From Amyloporia xantha (Eukaryota > Basidiomycota > Agaricomycetes > Polyporales > Adustoporiaceae), in NCBI GenBank assembly GCA_036971615.1, contig JAYKKR010000054.1, forward strand, positions 1-64,000: DNA of 64,000 nucleotides, given 5' to 3'. Each line of letters begins with the position of its first letter. The stretch's first letter is position 1. The translations under genes and the position numbers were made by a program. This document shows, one piece after another, positions 1 to 12,442 of the stretch. Below the pieces are notes generated by a model that searched no databases, was not told where the DNA came from, and saw only the letters and a list, made by a program, of their open reading frames with translations.

Positions 1-2085
1 AGAAGGTTCTAGCATTTCTCACTTGTATTTAAGAAGACCGACTAAGTCTTCGGTTTCAAGCAATCTATTTTTACCTCTGAGCTCTTAGCAATAACGAGAC
101 CTTGTCTCCTTCACATATCATTGTAGATCTTACCATAGCTACGCGCTGGTAAAGAGATCTATCCCAGACTCTGACAAACTACTTGAGTAGTCATTACAGC
201 TAAGTAGCGGTCTTCGGTATTGCTTCGACGCTACCTATAAGCCCTTGGTCTGGCAAACAATACTTGCGAGAAGGATTTGAGTTATCTTTGTTTAGGAAGT
301 TCTACCTTTAAACCTTATCTCTGCGTGGAACATCGCTTTGTATCTCTCTAAGTCGGTGTCTTAACCTAACGACCTTCGGTCTTGAGCGATACTCTGTGGC
401 TCACGTAATCTCTAACATAAGACCCTACGGTCTTATACTTCTTACTTGGTATACCGGCATTCCACTCCTAACTAGCCATTAGGACTCAAGCATACAAGGT
501 CTAAGTATTTTTATTATCCTATCAGTTACCGGTATACGAGCTTAGGTACTACATTTTCTACCCTGGTTCTTAACAGCCGTGGACTGCTCCAAACTCAAGT
601 AAGCGAGACCCGAGAGGATCTCATATGGACCCCTCAACGTCCATATACTTCGCAAAAAGGCTATCAGGAAACTTCTGGGTAAGTGCATTTAGCATCTGCG
701 CATTAAGCTTAACATCATCTTCGTCATTAGCGCATCGGCAGCCCCAGTCAAGAGGTGCGAGCCATTGCACGCGGCAGCAGCCTTCACATTGCGCGATCCA
801 AATACGAATAATTCGATCCGTTCGCGTTGAGTTTCAGAACCTCCAAAACTCTCTTCGAAACGGACGCGGTCATTCTCGGACGATGAGCGACAGGCGGAGG
901 CGGGCTCGGCGCCGGGCGGAAGAGGAATAGGAACGAGAAAAACGAACCGATAAAATCGCCGGCGCTGATAAGCGGGTACGCGCGGTGTCAGTATTCATAC
1001 GACGGTAGATCTGTCCGAGATCTTCGACGGTGTGGCCGACCTGGATGCGATGCGCTCGGGTTTCAGCGACGAAGATGAGTGGCGGGGAAAGCGGTGTCTG
1101 TAGCGATTGGGGGTACTTGACCATAGAACGGTGATCGGCGGGTGCTGGGGATGAGAAGATCAGGTATGTCCCTTCCACGAGCTAAGCTCGGGGGCTCATA
1201 ACCTAACGCAGTTGGAAGTTGAACAGACCGAGGGAGAGAGGTTGGCGAGGAACGCTTCTTGAAGAGAAGCGATAGTCATTCGATGGAAGCCTACTTAAGT
1301 ACATGGCATCAGGAAAAACCTCCCAAGGTAATTAGTACTATATTATGTGGAAATGTAGCCTAATAAACATAATACCAATAATTGGGTATAATTAGAACCA
1401 ATTTCTCAGTCATTTTTCAGGATTTGTGCAAAGCTCTCAGATACAACTTTATAAGATTTGAACAGTCCAGAATGCAGGAGCCAGAAGCAGAAGCAAAGCC
1501 TGTGTAATAGGCAATAGACAATTGATTGTTTGTAGCTTGAGTAATATCCATATAATTTGGGAGTTATTTCACACCATTATACCACAATTATACCACAATT
1601 GAGTCAATAGATATAAGCCTGCTCTATGGAAGCTGCCTATTTCTCATGTTTAATGCCATATTTTAGAAAGTACAGCTACTATTGTTATGTTGCGCGGCTT
1701 GTTGCGGTCACTAATATATTAGCAGTTGATATCTACACAGAGGACAGAGGGACTTCGTCGATTTGTCCGATGTTCGATCACGTGCTGTGGCTGCCACCAT
1801 CGGGCCGCCGTCGGAGTTTCGACACGTCACTGGGCAGAACTCGACGGTGTTGCTGTTCACACGCCGCATCGTCCGCATCGCGCGCACCACATCGCATGCA
1901 CCTCTAACGACACCGACGAGGACGACGACGCCGCCGATGGATGACTCGCATCAACGACGAACGCGCCTGAACCGACATAAACACCCTCTGCTCCTACTCC
2001 TGCTGCCCCCCTCACTCCCTCCGGCAGCGTCCTCCCTGCAGCCCCTCCCACGACAAGCCTTGCTCTTCATGCGCCCGTCTTCAAC
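1..2085. other. gene-poor left end, possible degenerate LTR/TE DNA and AT-rich island
   Basis: I see no supportable gene here. About 1-620 is a stop-rich stretch with short palindromes of the type GACCTTCGGTC and GACCCTACGGTC, resembling a retroelement leader or LTR, but I cannot find its matching partner in the window. Roughly 1310-1640 is strongly AT-rich and contains a short direct repeat (TTATACCACAA twice near 1578-1600). About 1750-2085 is GC-rich with simple CGACGA and CCAGCCG-type tracts. The short open frames here look like chance. Confidence 0.35.
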
Positions 2086-2253
2086 ATGCAGCAGCCGCCG
2101 CCTCCGAAATGCCCCGGCGCCAGCCGCCAGCCGCCAGCCGCCAGCCGTCCGGACAGCCGTCGCCCACATCGTCCACATCGTCGTCGCTCTCCCGCGGGCA
2201 CGAATGGCGTAGCACAGCAGACGGCAAACGGGACCGCGCCAGTGAACACATCG

Positions 2254-2706
2254 ATGCCATCGAAGGGTCAGATCCACGTGAAGCTGATCCAGGCGTGCGG
2301 GCTGAACGTGCGCTCGGCAGGCTCGTGTGGTGGTGCAGACCCGACGGATGAGACGGACAAGGACGTGAAGGGGATCGCGACGAATCTGTCGCGGCAGTCG
2401 TCGTCGAACGCGATCTCTGCGCTCGGCGCACTGAACAAGGCGGCGACGGCGGCCAGCTGGGGAGGGAGCGCCAAGGGCAGCCTGTCGAGCTCGCCGTCGT
2501 CGGGCGGTGGAGCACTGAGACCTGGCGGCCTATTTGGCTCATGCATATCGGCGCCCAACCCGGTGCGGAAACACGAGGTGTCATCGTGAGTGTTTACCGT
2601 GTCTGTCTGCTCACGCGCATAAGGACTGACGGCCGGCAGCGATGTGACATAGGACCAGTCTGTGATCACATTCAATGTGTACGACCGGGCAGCAAGCAAT
2701 TTCTAG
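2254..2706 (+). pseudogene. decayed N-terminal (C2 region) fragment of a SCH9-type AGC kinase
   Basis: The frame from the ATG at 2254 starts with KGQIHVKLIQACGLNVRSA and continues with DPTDETDKDVKGIATNLS and SSSNAISALGALNKAA. This is the conserved C2 stretch of fungal SCH9 (TOR/nutrient-responsive AGC kinase). A GT-AG intron (about 2586-2639) is still recognisable, and after it DVT..DQSVITFNVYDRA follows in frame. The copy is broken. The segment expected between RSA and DPTDE (about 20 residues) is largely missing, there are in-frame TAG stops at 2650 and 2704, and no kinase domain follows. It is a relic, presumably from duplication of an intact SCH9 elsewhere. I am fairly sure of the family and sure it cannot make a kinase. 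Confidence 0.75.
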
Positions 2707-3525
2707 GTATGGTGCAATGATATTGATGACTGCAGACAACGGCAGACAACAGACGACTGCAGACAATGGTAGATGAGGGACGACGGACGATGCGGATGAC
2801 GTCAGATGATGGGACGACGACTGCAGACGATGACGGGATGACATGGATGCCGACGGCAGACGATCAACAACGGTGGACGACTGACGACGATGGGGAGGGA
2901 GCAATGATGATGATGAGGAGGTTGATGGACAATGCTTATGATAATATTATAATAATGTGTATCTCCTTGTTGTATATACAGTCAATCAATATACATTTTG
3001 CCATTCAATACCATCTACTGTGAACAAGAATACGAGGAGTAAAGCAGTGCAATGTATGAGCCAAACATTTGAAACACATGCTGCTGAATTATGGGAAAAT
3101 TTACATGAATAAACTGCGTTTTTCGGGAGGGGGGACCGCAGAATCTGCAACAATAGAAGGTAATTCTGGATAATGGCCGGAATGGAGATAATTGCATCTA
3201 TTGTCTGAAATTTAGCTACATTATGGTACATTCCTCATAAATTACACTGGGAGGTTTTTCCTGATGTGGTGCGGCAGGTACTATCGATGTGAGTGAGTCA
3301 TGTAGATAATATCAGTATACACGAGAGGAACTAAGCATAACACGAGGAGAACGCGAGGGCGCGCGCGCGTGCTACGACACCGCGCGTCGAGGAACAGCTA
3401 CGGAAAACACAGCCGAAACGCGACATATTTCGACTCTGCTCTCAGCTCAGTCTTGACGTCTCATCTTCTTGAAACAGTATCTATTCCCGACTATCTATCT
3501 CCTGCTTAGCCGTGACTACGAGATC
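2707..3525. other. low-complexity and intergenic sequence
   Basis: 2730-2910 is built from diverged GACGACTGCAGACAATGG-like repeats, an imperfect minisatellite next to the SCH9 relic. 2935-3250 is AT-rich. Near 3358 is a short (GC)n tract. The remainder is the upstream region of the ZZ-finger gene. I see no gene. Confidence 0.5.
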
Positions 3526-5505
3526 ATGCGATTGTGTTGCGCAAATGTCGTTCAACCGAACGAGTTAACGCAATCTGCAAGAAATGTAGGGTGGGACCTC
3601 GATGCGGTTAGCGAACGTTACACAGCCCTTGAAGGTCGGTGATGCACTCTGACGACCGGCCTAATGGAAAGTGACGTCTGTTGCACGCTATATCAGACAT
3701 ATTCCGGGAACAGAACATAGATCCCGCACAACAATTCAAGGCTGTTGCATGTGAACTGGTGAGTGTAAATGTTTTCTAAGTTGTGGATGGTTTCATTGAC
3801 CCTTACGTGTAGTTCGACTATTGGCACAATGACTCTGCATTATTTGGACGCGAACATATGCGGAATTCTCCGTTCCGTAACACGGTTCTTCTTCACAAGC
3901 TAGATTCTCCGCTGAATATGTCCGCAAAAGACATCTTGAAGTATCCTCTTGACAGGGACGACTCTCATGACTGCGCAGCATGCGCCCATCGCGGATATGT
4001 AGAGACGGAAGCAGATAAAATGACAGAACCACACACCAAAACATTGTAAGTACTGCTTCATCCACTCATCCAATTATAGCTATATTGACAAGCAAATAGA
4101 CTGGGTGTTTGGTCAGGGTTTCTTGCGTTGAATGATGGATATCCAAGTCAATCGATTCTTTCTTTGCATTTCCATGCCTCTTCGTCAGTCAACGGCAACT
4201 TCGAAGCAAAAGGCACCTCTCCAAATGGCACCGCCTTTACTGTTTCTGGAGGGTGTACTCTATCCCCAGACAACCGCATCTGTTATATGTTCAGCATTGA
4301 TTTCAGCGATCACAGCATGGCTACACACCGTTTCCGTGGGTTTCTCGATGATACCGCAGAGACGCTATCAGGAACCTGGGGCTATGGCAACTCGGAAATG
4401 ACCAGTAGATTTAAGCTGTCAAGGCTCGTACCCACAGGGATGCGCTTTCGTCCATCATCGAGTGAATTCGAAGAAAATCGAAGACGAGCAATGTGGCAAC
4501 TTGCGATAGCCGCTGTCCAGGATCAAGTTCGCAGGAGATCGAAGTTTTGGAAATTATTAGGCCAACGTCGTGACGAAAAGCTACGTTACATCAATCTGAT
4601 GAACCGACAGCGGGGCTTTGGGCATTATTTGGATGAAGCAGAGAAAGAGGAACTTTCCCGCTTGATAAGAGCGATTCCCGCAGCTGACGTAGGATTCTAC
4701 GAGATGATACGGCAGCATCGTCTTCGTGTTACGCCGGTTCACTCGTAAGTCAAGTGTCTTGTATTGTATTCAGTATTCTGGCGGTGACAACTTACGCAAC
4801 ATGTCATCAGGGGCCGGTTTTGCGACTCTTGCGGAGGAAACATCCTCGGTGCCCGCATCGTATGCATCGACTGCGATCTTTCTGACCCAGTGGATCTCTG
4901 CGAAGATCCGCGATGCTCCTTGGCATGCATAGAGCCGGAGCGCGGAATTCAACCGTCCGCATCACATTTACCCTCTCACAGTGTCTTCAAGGTGCGAGAT
5001 ATGCTTCACAAGAAGGATTTCGGGCGAGTGGATGCTGCTGCAAGGGAGGCGTTGAAGAGGGCGATGATCGCATTGAAGGATGTCGCAGATAACGAAACCG
5101 GAAGGACTGCGAAACTGTTGGCGAAGAACTTGGTTTGTGTTTCGTGTCAAAAGCGCCTCGAGGCGCCCTGCTGGTTCTGTATAGCATGTGCAGGTACGTG
5201 TTATTATCACTCCCCACACGAGCTGAGATTGAATATTTGCGACTAGATGATACGTTCATTTGCGCAGATTGCGATGCCAAAGGAGGAGTATCGGCTGAGT
5301 TCACAGAGCAACACATGCCCTGGTGAAGTGCGTATTGAAAGAGAAAGAAGAGAATACGCCGTCTGTACCTCAGAGGCTAGAGGTGCTCGAGAGTAAAATT
5401 GTCCAGGTGGACCATCGCTTGAGGCAGATTCACGAACTACTGGTATCCTTGTCGTCTAAGGCAGGGGATGGGTCATCGTTGACCCCATTCGAGCACAAGT
5501 GGTGA
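3526..5505 (+). CDS. ZZ-type zinc-finger protein, one apparent frame break near the 3' end
   Basis: Multi-exon fungal protein of about 500 residues. Exon 1 opens at ATG 3526 and stays open to a donor at 3635. Exons then start near 3697, 3813, 4100 and 4811 and after the 5240s intron, all joined in phase by 50-65 nt GT-AG introns. The middle (about 4815-4900) gives a ZZ signature, FCDSCGGNILGARIVCIDC. A second Cys-rich part follows (VCVSCQKRL...CWFCIACA...FICADCD), then HALVKC, which ends such domains in this family, and a short coiled C-terminus. To reach HALVKC the frame must change by an indel at about 5311-5318; without it the protein ends after EQHMPW. ZZ domains bind Zn and usually peptides; the target is unknown. 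Further upstream exons are possible. Confidence 0.7.
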
Positions 5506-5669
5506 ATAGCGGGGTCTAATTTGCAGAACGGACAGACATTGGATTCGGACGGTGCTGGTCCACAATCTCAAAAACATCCTCAAGGACTATCTTTTACATA
5601 AGCCTGATAGCATACAGTAACACAACCTTACACTTTTCACTGCAAGTCTTACCAGAAACACGAGTACAA

Positions 5670-7369
5670 TTATATAATCTTTTCGAAAGCGACTAAGCAC
5701 TTCTGTCCCTTCGGTCGCGAGGAGAAGTACTGATCATCGGCCTCCATGGAGGCTTCCATCTCTGGCGCTACGCGTGTGCGATACGTCGAGTACACTTCCT
5801 TCAGCAGCAACTTCATCTCAAGTAGAGCGAAGCTAGTCGAGAAAGCGTACATGTAAAGGTCAAATTGACAGTGGATCTGATCAGGGACGCAAGACACTCA
5901 CTGCTTTCCTATGCACCCACGGCCGCCTGTTCCAAATGCGAAGAAAAGCTGGTTACGCTCGAGAGTACCCTCGGATTCCAGCCACCGCTCCGGAATAAAT
6001 TCCTCCGGATCCAGGAATACTTTGGTGTCCAGTCGGTGCAAGGTATATGCCTGACAACTGACGATAGTGCCCTGTGACATGAAGAAGCCATCGATTATCC
6101 TGCCTCCAGGAGGCACTCTCCGCGGCTGGCTCATTGGTAAGGGCCGAAGCACCGGAGCCCCTCCTTCACTACTGCGTCTAAGTAGGGAAGGTCGTCGATC
6201 GGCATGCCATAATTCTCCTCAAGCTCGCGGTGTAACTTTTCCTGAATGGCGGAAGAGGAGGGTAGAGAAAGGTGGTACAGCAGGAAGCAGAGCCCGTCAC
6301 CCGTGGTGTCGGCCCCTGCGACGGCGTGGTCCAATATTTCAGAGGCGATCTCGCGTGTCGGAAGGTTATCCTTGTGCGATTGCAGTCTGTGCAGGACGGT
6401 GTGTTCGGCGATATCGGTGCGGCGTGTAAGATCCAGGATCTGAGTAGCAATCCGCTCATCACGGTCCTGACGACGAAACAGGCGAGATGTATAGCCGGAT
6501 AATTCCGCGACATAGTATTGAAGATATGAGTCTGCCCAAACGACTGAATCAAAACAGCATTACTGAGGAAAAATCGTACTAACCCCTAAGATTGTCGTGG
6601 TACGAGAGGTCCTTAACTGTTGAAAGGTCCGAAGCTTGGGTCAGTGAGCGTAATCCAAAGGGGTGGAAGAGGTGGTGTGTGACAGCATCCAGCGCGTAAC
6701 AGTGTAAGTATAGCTGTATGAGAGGTAAGCCAAAAATGATTGTACATGTGCTGATTTCTGACATAGAGATCAACGGCCGCTCCTGCTTTCTCCGTGCATT
6801 TGGCTACAAATTCTTCCGCTTGCTCTTGTACAGCGCTCACAACGTCTGGTTGCATGATGTACGATTTACTATATTTGTCCGCAACACGCCTCCTCCGCTC
6901 GCCATGCTGTCAACACTCAAATCAACTTGTTACCCACGCGGTTGCCAGGCGTCGCTGCTTACCGGCACTCTGTCCAAGGTAGAGAACATGGACCTACAGG
7001 ATCACCTTTCATCGAGTCCGAATCAATAGTCATTGACACAATGAAGACGTACTGAGTGCCGTAGTTATCAAACATAGAATAGAAGACAGTCTTGTCATGT
7101 CCACTGCCATCGGAGACATAGATCTCCTTCACAGCGTCCCAGCTCGCGAAAGAGACTTCGTTTGGCGCTATGCGCACCGTGGGGCCATACTGCATGTGCA
7201 AATCATGTATCCACTGTCGTCGCCGCCGCGTGAATTCATAGTACATTAACACCAGGCGTGTCATCGCAGCTATCGGAGGGCCTGGCACTTTCCTCAGACG
7301 AGACAGAGCCAGGCGGTCGTAAGCGACATATACCACCCCCAGAAGAAGGAAAGACAAAGTGTAAATCAT
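5670..7369 (-). pseudogene. cytochrome P450, copy A, frameshifted
   Basis: Class II-type microsomal P450 haem monooxygenase; substrate unknown. From ATG 7369 it has an N-terminal membrane anchor, a proline hinge (KVPGPP), the I-helix AGADTTGDG (about 6310), ExxR as EGLR, the PERW motif FIPERW and the haem loop FGTGGRGCIG (about 5905). Introns near 7050, 6950, 6770, 6590-6545 and 5890 match those of copy B. Compared with copy B, one G is missing at about 6143 (GGGCCGAAG versus GGGCGCGAAG), which truncates the frame just after EGLRCF and before the haem-binding Cys. If real, this removes haem binding and the gene is dead. All other motifs remain intact, so the loss is recent or a sequencing error. 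Confidence 0.8.
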
Positions 7370-8051
7370 GCTAGTGAGTTGGCTCGTAACGCTGTCCTAG
7401 TGTCACAGGTCGAAAGTAGCGAACCCTGAGCAAGCTCAGCTCGACCCGCCAAATAGAATCGCGGTCCTAGCCGAGCCCCTTCGTTTCGGACGATAAGAGG
7501 GTTCAGGTGACAATAGGGCGTCGATAGATAAACTGCATCTGCTCCCATCATCTTCTCTCGCACGCTGGTAATTTAAGAAGAAGAGATGTCCTACAAAGAT
7601 TTATACCTGACCCGATGATCGGACATGACTTGCAGAGAACGAGATGATAGACACCGCCATAGGGATTTTTAGGTATTGACGAAACACGTCCTAAATATGA
7701 TATATGAATCAAGCTGCTTGATAGAGCGGTTTAACAAGAACCCACCCACCCAGTACGCGACCGTATCACATCGGACAGTAAGTATACCAACGATGTAGAT
7801 ACTATAGTGCCATGGTCCAATCGCCGTGTATCATCAAGGGTAGCAAATATGCTTTCACTTACACCAAATGGTCCTTACGTAGGAGTATGGCCTGATGTAT
7901 GATAGCAAACACGATCTTCTAATTCCTAATTGGGATAGACCCGCGGATGGGGGGGGTCTCGAGGAGGTTCAAGGTGGCAACAGGAATCGTCAAAATACAC
8001 CGAAGCAAGACAATCTCTCACTAGAGGCTTGAGCGAATATTCCTTGTACAA
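7370..8051. other. spacer between the tandem P450 genes
   Basis: Holds the upstream region of copy A and the downstream region of copy B, both read leftward. It contains a G8 run near 7950. I see no gene. Confidence 0.5.
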
Positions 8052-9746
8052 TTACATGATCTTCTCGAAAGTGACCAAGCACTTCTGTCCCTTCGGTCGT
8101 GAGGAGAAGTACTGATCATCAATCTCCATAGAGGCTGTCATCTCCGGCGCCACCCGTGTGCGATACGAAGAATACACCTCCTTCAGAAGTAACTTCATCT
8201 CGAGTATGGCCAAGCTGGTCGAAAACGCGTACGTACACGTAAGACTCAAATGATATTGAACTCCATCAGGAACGAGACACTCACTGCTTTCCTATGCACC
8301 CACGGCCGCCTGTTCCGAATGCGAAGAACAGCTGGTTACGCTCGAGCGTACCTTCGCTCTCCAGCCACCGCTCTGGAATGAATTCTTCCGGATCCGGGAA
8401 CACCTTTGTGTCTAGCCGGTGCAAGGTATATGGCTGACAACTGACGACAGTATCTTGTGGCATGAAGAAGCCATCGATAATCCTCCCTCCGGAAGGCACT
8501 TTCCGCGGCTCGCTCATTGGTATGGGCGCGAAGCAGCGTAGCCCCTCCTTCACTACTGCGTCTAAGTACGGAAGGTCGTCGATTGGCATAGAATTCTCTT
8601 CAAGCTCGCGGTGCAATTTATCTTGAATGGCGGAAGAAGACGGCAGAGAAAGGTGGTACATCAGGAAGCAGAGCCCATCGCCTGTCGTATCGATCCCAGC
8701 CACGGCGTGGTCCAATATTTCCGAAGCAATCTCGCGCGATGGGAGGCTGTCTTTATGGGTCTGGAGCCTGTGCAGGACGGTGTGTTCGGCGATATCGCTG
8801 CGACGTGTGAGATTCAGGATCTGAGTGGCAATGCGCTTGTCACGGTCCTGTCGGCGGAAGACACGGGAGACACGACCCAGGAATTCAGTGCTATAGTATT
8901 GAAGATACGAATCTAGCAAAATGACTCAATCGAAGCAGGATCATTCAGGAAGAAATCGGACTTACCCTTGAGATTATCGTGATATGACAGGTCCTTCATT
9001 TTCAAATGGTCCGAAGCTTGGGTCAATGAGTGCAATCCAAAGGGGTCAAAAAGGTGATGTGTGATACAGTCTAAGGCATAACAGTGTAGGTATACCTGTG
9101 TATATGATAAGTAAAAACATGGTATATTTGAAAATTCCTGACATAGAGATCAACAACCGCTCCCGCTTTCTCCGTGCATTTGGCGACAAATTCTTCCGCT
9201 TGCGCTTGTATGCCGCTTACAGTGTCTGGCTGCATTATGTACGACTTGCTGTATCTATCCGCAATGCGCCTCCTCCGCTCGCCATGCTGCAAAAGTATAA
9301 TTCAGCTTGCTATTGATGCGACTAGCAAGCGACGCTCACTGGCACTTTATCCAAGGTAGAGAACATAGACCTGAAGGATCCCCTGTTGTCAAGTCCAAAT
9401 CAACAACCACCAGCAGAGCGACGACGTACTCGGTATCGTAGTTATCGAATACAGTGTAGAAGGTGGTCTTGTCATATCCACTGCCATCGGAGACATAGAT
9501 TTCCTTCACAGCGTCCCAACTCGCGAAAGAAACCTCGTCGGGCGCTATGCGCACTGTAGGGCCGTACTGAATGTGCAAATCATGTATCCACTGTCGTCGC
9601 CGCCGAGTGAACTCATAGTACATTAACACCAGACGTGTTATCGCAGCCAGGGGAGGACCGGGCACTTTGCTCAGACGAGACAGGACTAGACGGTCATAAG
9701 CGACATACAAGGCCCCCAGAAGAAGGAAAGAGAACGTGTAAATCAT
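8052..9746 (-). CDS. cytochrome P450, copy B, apparently intact
   Basis: Tandem paralogue of the neighbouring P450, in the same orientation and exon layout. I start it at ATG 9746 (MIYTFSFLLLG), where homology to copy A begins, rather than at the in-frame ATG 9794. Seen in order: N-terminal anchor, KVPGPP hinge, RRRRQW and YGPTVRIAP, exon 3 beginning HGERRRR, I-helix AGIDTTGDG (about 8695), EGLR, FIPERW, haem loop FGTGGRGCIG (about 8290) and a C-terminal SSRPKGQKC-type end. It is likely an ER-bound monooxygenase reduced by P450 reductase. The CYP family cannot be assigned by eye and the substrate is unknown. No secondary-metabolite core enzyme is nearby. Confidence 0.87.
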
Positions 9747-9996
9747 GCTAGTCTGTTGGCTCGTGTCCCAATGAAACAGGTCGAAAGCAAGCACAAGGCT
9801 GGGACCGTTATTTCACGGTTGTAACCTGGCGCCTACGGTTCTTTGTTATTATCTGCTATCTCCCTCGGTCGCGTGCTTGACTCGACTTGAACCTACTTCA
9901 GTAGCGGCGACGACTATGCTCTTGCCTATTGCCTTCTCTGAATGAATCTTGTCCCTTCTCTCTTATCAAGGGCGTCCTGAACTCATCTGAAGCATC

Positions 9997-11789
9997 ATGA
10001 GCTCACCGTTCGTGGACTGGCCACCCGCACTTTCAGAAGCTCAATTGCAGGCTCTCACTCTATTGGCAACCACCTATGCATTATCTCATGGTCTAGTCTA
10101 CTTGCCAGTAGCTACAGTGCAACCTCCAGCCCCGACGTCCACAATACATGCGCCACTGGCACTGTTTCCGTCTCCCTTTCCCCGGAGGCAGTTTCATCAC
10201 GCACAGAGGCTACAAAGAATCTACAATGTTCTCTACGCACGTGTAGCGACGGACGAGGATTTTCTCGATCGGGTCATGGGCGAGGTGGAGGGTGTCGGGA
10301 AGGTGGACGAGTTCACCGGCCAGCTGTGGAGGAGGTGGCGAAAGCTTCGGGACGAGGGCGTCGTTCAGGTGAGAGATCTACAGTGCTGATTCCGTATATC
10401 GTGCATGTACGAAGCAGTATCTGCAGTCTCTACAATTAGGGCTATTCAGATCGGACTATCTGCTGCATGCGCCGAATAACGGCGACCCAATCTCCCTGAA
10501 GCAAGTCGAGTTCAACACTATCTCATCATCGTTTGGGGCCTTGTCCCAGCGCGCGGCAGATCTGCACAAGTGAGGTTCGAGACTGTCCTTCTGTCAGAGG
10601 AACTCAAAAGACATGTAGGTATCTGTTCAAATCTACCCAATATTATGGTACATCACCGCACTTGAAGGCCGAAAGCTTCCCTCCGAATCACACCACTGCT
10701 GGACTCGCAGAAGGCCTCGCCCAAGCTCACAAGGCCTACGGTGTGTCCAAGTGAGCGATCAATAGCAAGTTTTTACTGCCTCTACTGAGGCATCTATAAT
10801 CAATCAGCGCCCGGATACTCTTTGTAGTTCAGGAGGGCGAACGCAACGTGTTTGATCAGCGCTGGGTCGAATACGAGCTACTTGACAAGTAGGTCATGCT
10901 GCTATTAAGGGTGAGAACTTATTGATAGCAGGAATACAGACACAACATTCACGTTGTGCGCCAAAGTCTGAGCCAGCTGGCCCAGTCTGCTCAAGTCGAT
11001 GCGGCAACTCGTGTTCTGCGCGTCACACCTCCCGTTGGACTTCTCTCTGATGGGTCTGAATCCGTAGAAATATCCACGGTCTACTTCCGCGCTGGTTACA
11101 CCCCGACCGACTACCCTACCCCGGCACACTACGACACGCGCTATCTCTTAGAGCGCTCGCGGGCGATCCAGTGTCCATCCTTCCAGCTGCAGCTCGCCGG
11201 AGGGAAGAAAGTTCAGCAAGTGCTGACAAACTCCGGTGTGCTCGAGAGCTTCCTGTGCGACACGGCGCGCTGGGGAAACGCCGTTTTTGCGCAAGAAGAC
11301 GTTGACGCGCTCCGCTCGAGCTGGATGGACATGTGGGGGCTTGACGAGGACGTCGGCGCGCCCTCAGACGCACCGGTACTTCCAGAATGCTCCGGCATAC
11401 GCAGGGCGCGCGCGCTCGCATCCGGGCTCGTGCTCAAGCCGCAGCGCGAGGGCGGGGGAAACAACGTCTACAAGGACGCGATCGCGCCGTTCCTGGACAG
11501 CCTGCCTGCGGCAGAGCGCGAGGCGTGGATCGCGATGGAGCTGATTGCGGCACCGGAGGGGTTAGGAAACTACCTGGTGCGCGCAGGCGGCGGTACGGAG
11601 GGCGCAGTGAAGACGGATGTGGTGAGTGAACTGGGCATATTTGGGTGGGCGCTGTTTGGTGGGAAGGATGGTGTGGTGAAGGAGAAAGAGGTAGGGTGGC
11701 TGGTGCGTACAAAGGGAAAGGATAGTAACGAGGGCGGGGTGGCAGCTGGGTTCTCGGTTCTGGACTCGATTGTCCTTGTTGATGAATGA
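9997..11789 (+). CDS. GSH2: glutathione synthetase
   Basis: ATP-dependent ligase joining gamma-glutamylcysteine and glycine, the second step of glutathione synthesis, cytosolic. Five exons: 9997-10368, 10427-10569, 10619-10750, 10808-10888 and 10940-11789, joined in phase to give about 525 residues, a normal length for eukaryotic enzymes. Recognisable stretches are LFRSDYLLH, KQVEFNTISSSFG (substrate-binding region), YFRAGYTPTDYP, the QVLTNSGVLESF region, and the glycine-rich lid LKPQREGGGNNVY followed by the C-terminal MELI...GIFG part. The last exon is GC-richer than the others. It is divergent from P450 copy B with about 250 bp between starts, which would serve as a shared promoter region. 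Confidence 0.95.
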
Positions 11790-12442
11790 AGCCAAGCAGA
11801 CGCATTACATTGTAAAGAATTGGGTTGTATCCTTGTCATTCAAAAGGTCTAATTGTAGCAAAGTGAGCTCGAGTTGAACCTTGGGCTGTTGTTTCCTTAG
11901 TGTCCGAGTCTGCATCTGCGCACGGGTTCTACGTGCGCGGGTCGCGTTGATAGCGCTTATGTTGGATTCTCGCATACCGTACACGGTATCGTACCGTTAC
12001 CACCTGTTATTCCAACCTCAGATATTTCCTTGTGCACGTGTAGCATGCACAGCTTATCATCCGACATGACTTTGTCCATTGCGATCGTATGAAGATCTTG
12101 CAAAGCTCAGGTACATATCTCGATCAAATATGCAGTGAAAATCAATTTCATATTTACATAAATTTCGTTTCATCTTTCTCGGGCACCACTGCACTTTGAG
12201 TCTCAACAGTCTGCTCGGGCTCACTTACTACGCTAGCTAGGTAGACGAGCTTGGTACCGCCAATCTACATTGTACCACAGATAGTCGTCGGCACCGGGGG
12301 AATCCAGTGTCTCGGAGGCAAGAGCGGAACTTGAAGCCCTCCAAACTCCGAGGATCGATTGTAGGTCCAAATTAACATAAGAATATAAACGAGCACGAAT
12401 CGCATGATCCGGGTTCCTCACCAACCCGCATTCTTGTTCAAA
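11790..12442. other. intergenic, no gene seen
   Basis: 3' region of glutathione synthetase and upstream region of the unknown-family gene. Open frames on the minus strand in 11400-11840 are shadows of the GC-rich last exon of GSH2. Confidence 0.5.

Noticed and set aside
2081..2584. Minus-strand 167-codon frame at the SCH9 relic
   Set aside because: Ser/Pro/Arg-rich reverse reading of the recognisable C2-region sequence.
11116..11839. Long minus-strand frames opposite glutathione synthetase
   Set aside because: They are antisense shadows of a GC-rich coding exon; no recognisable content.
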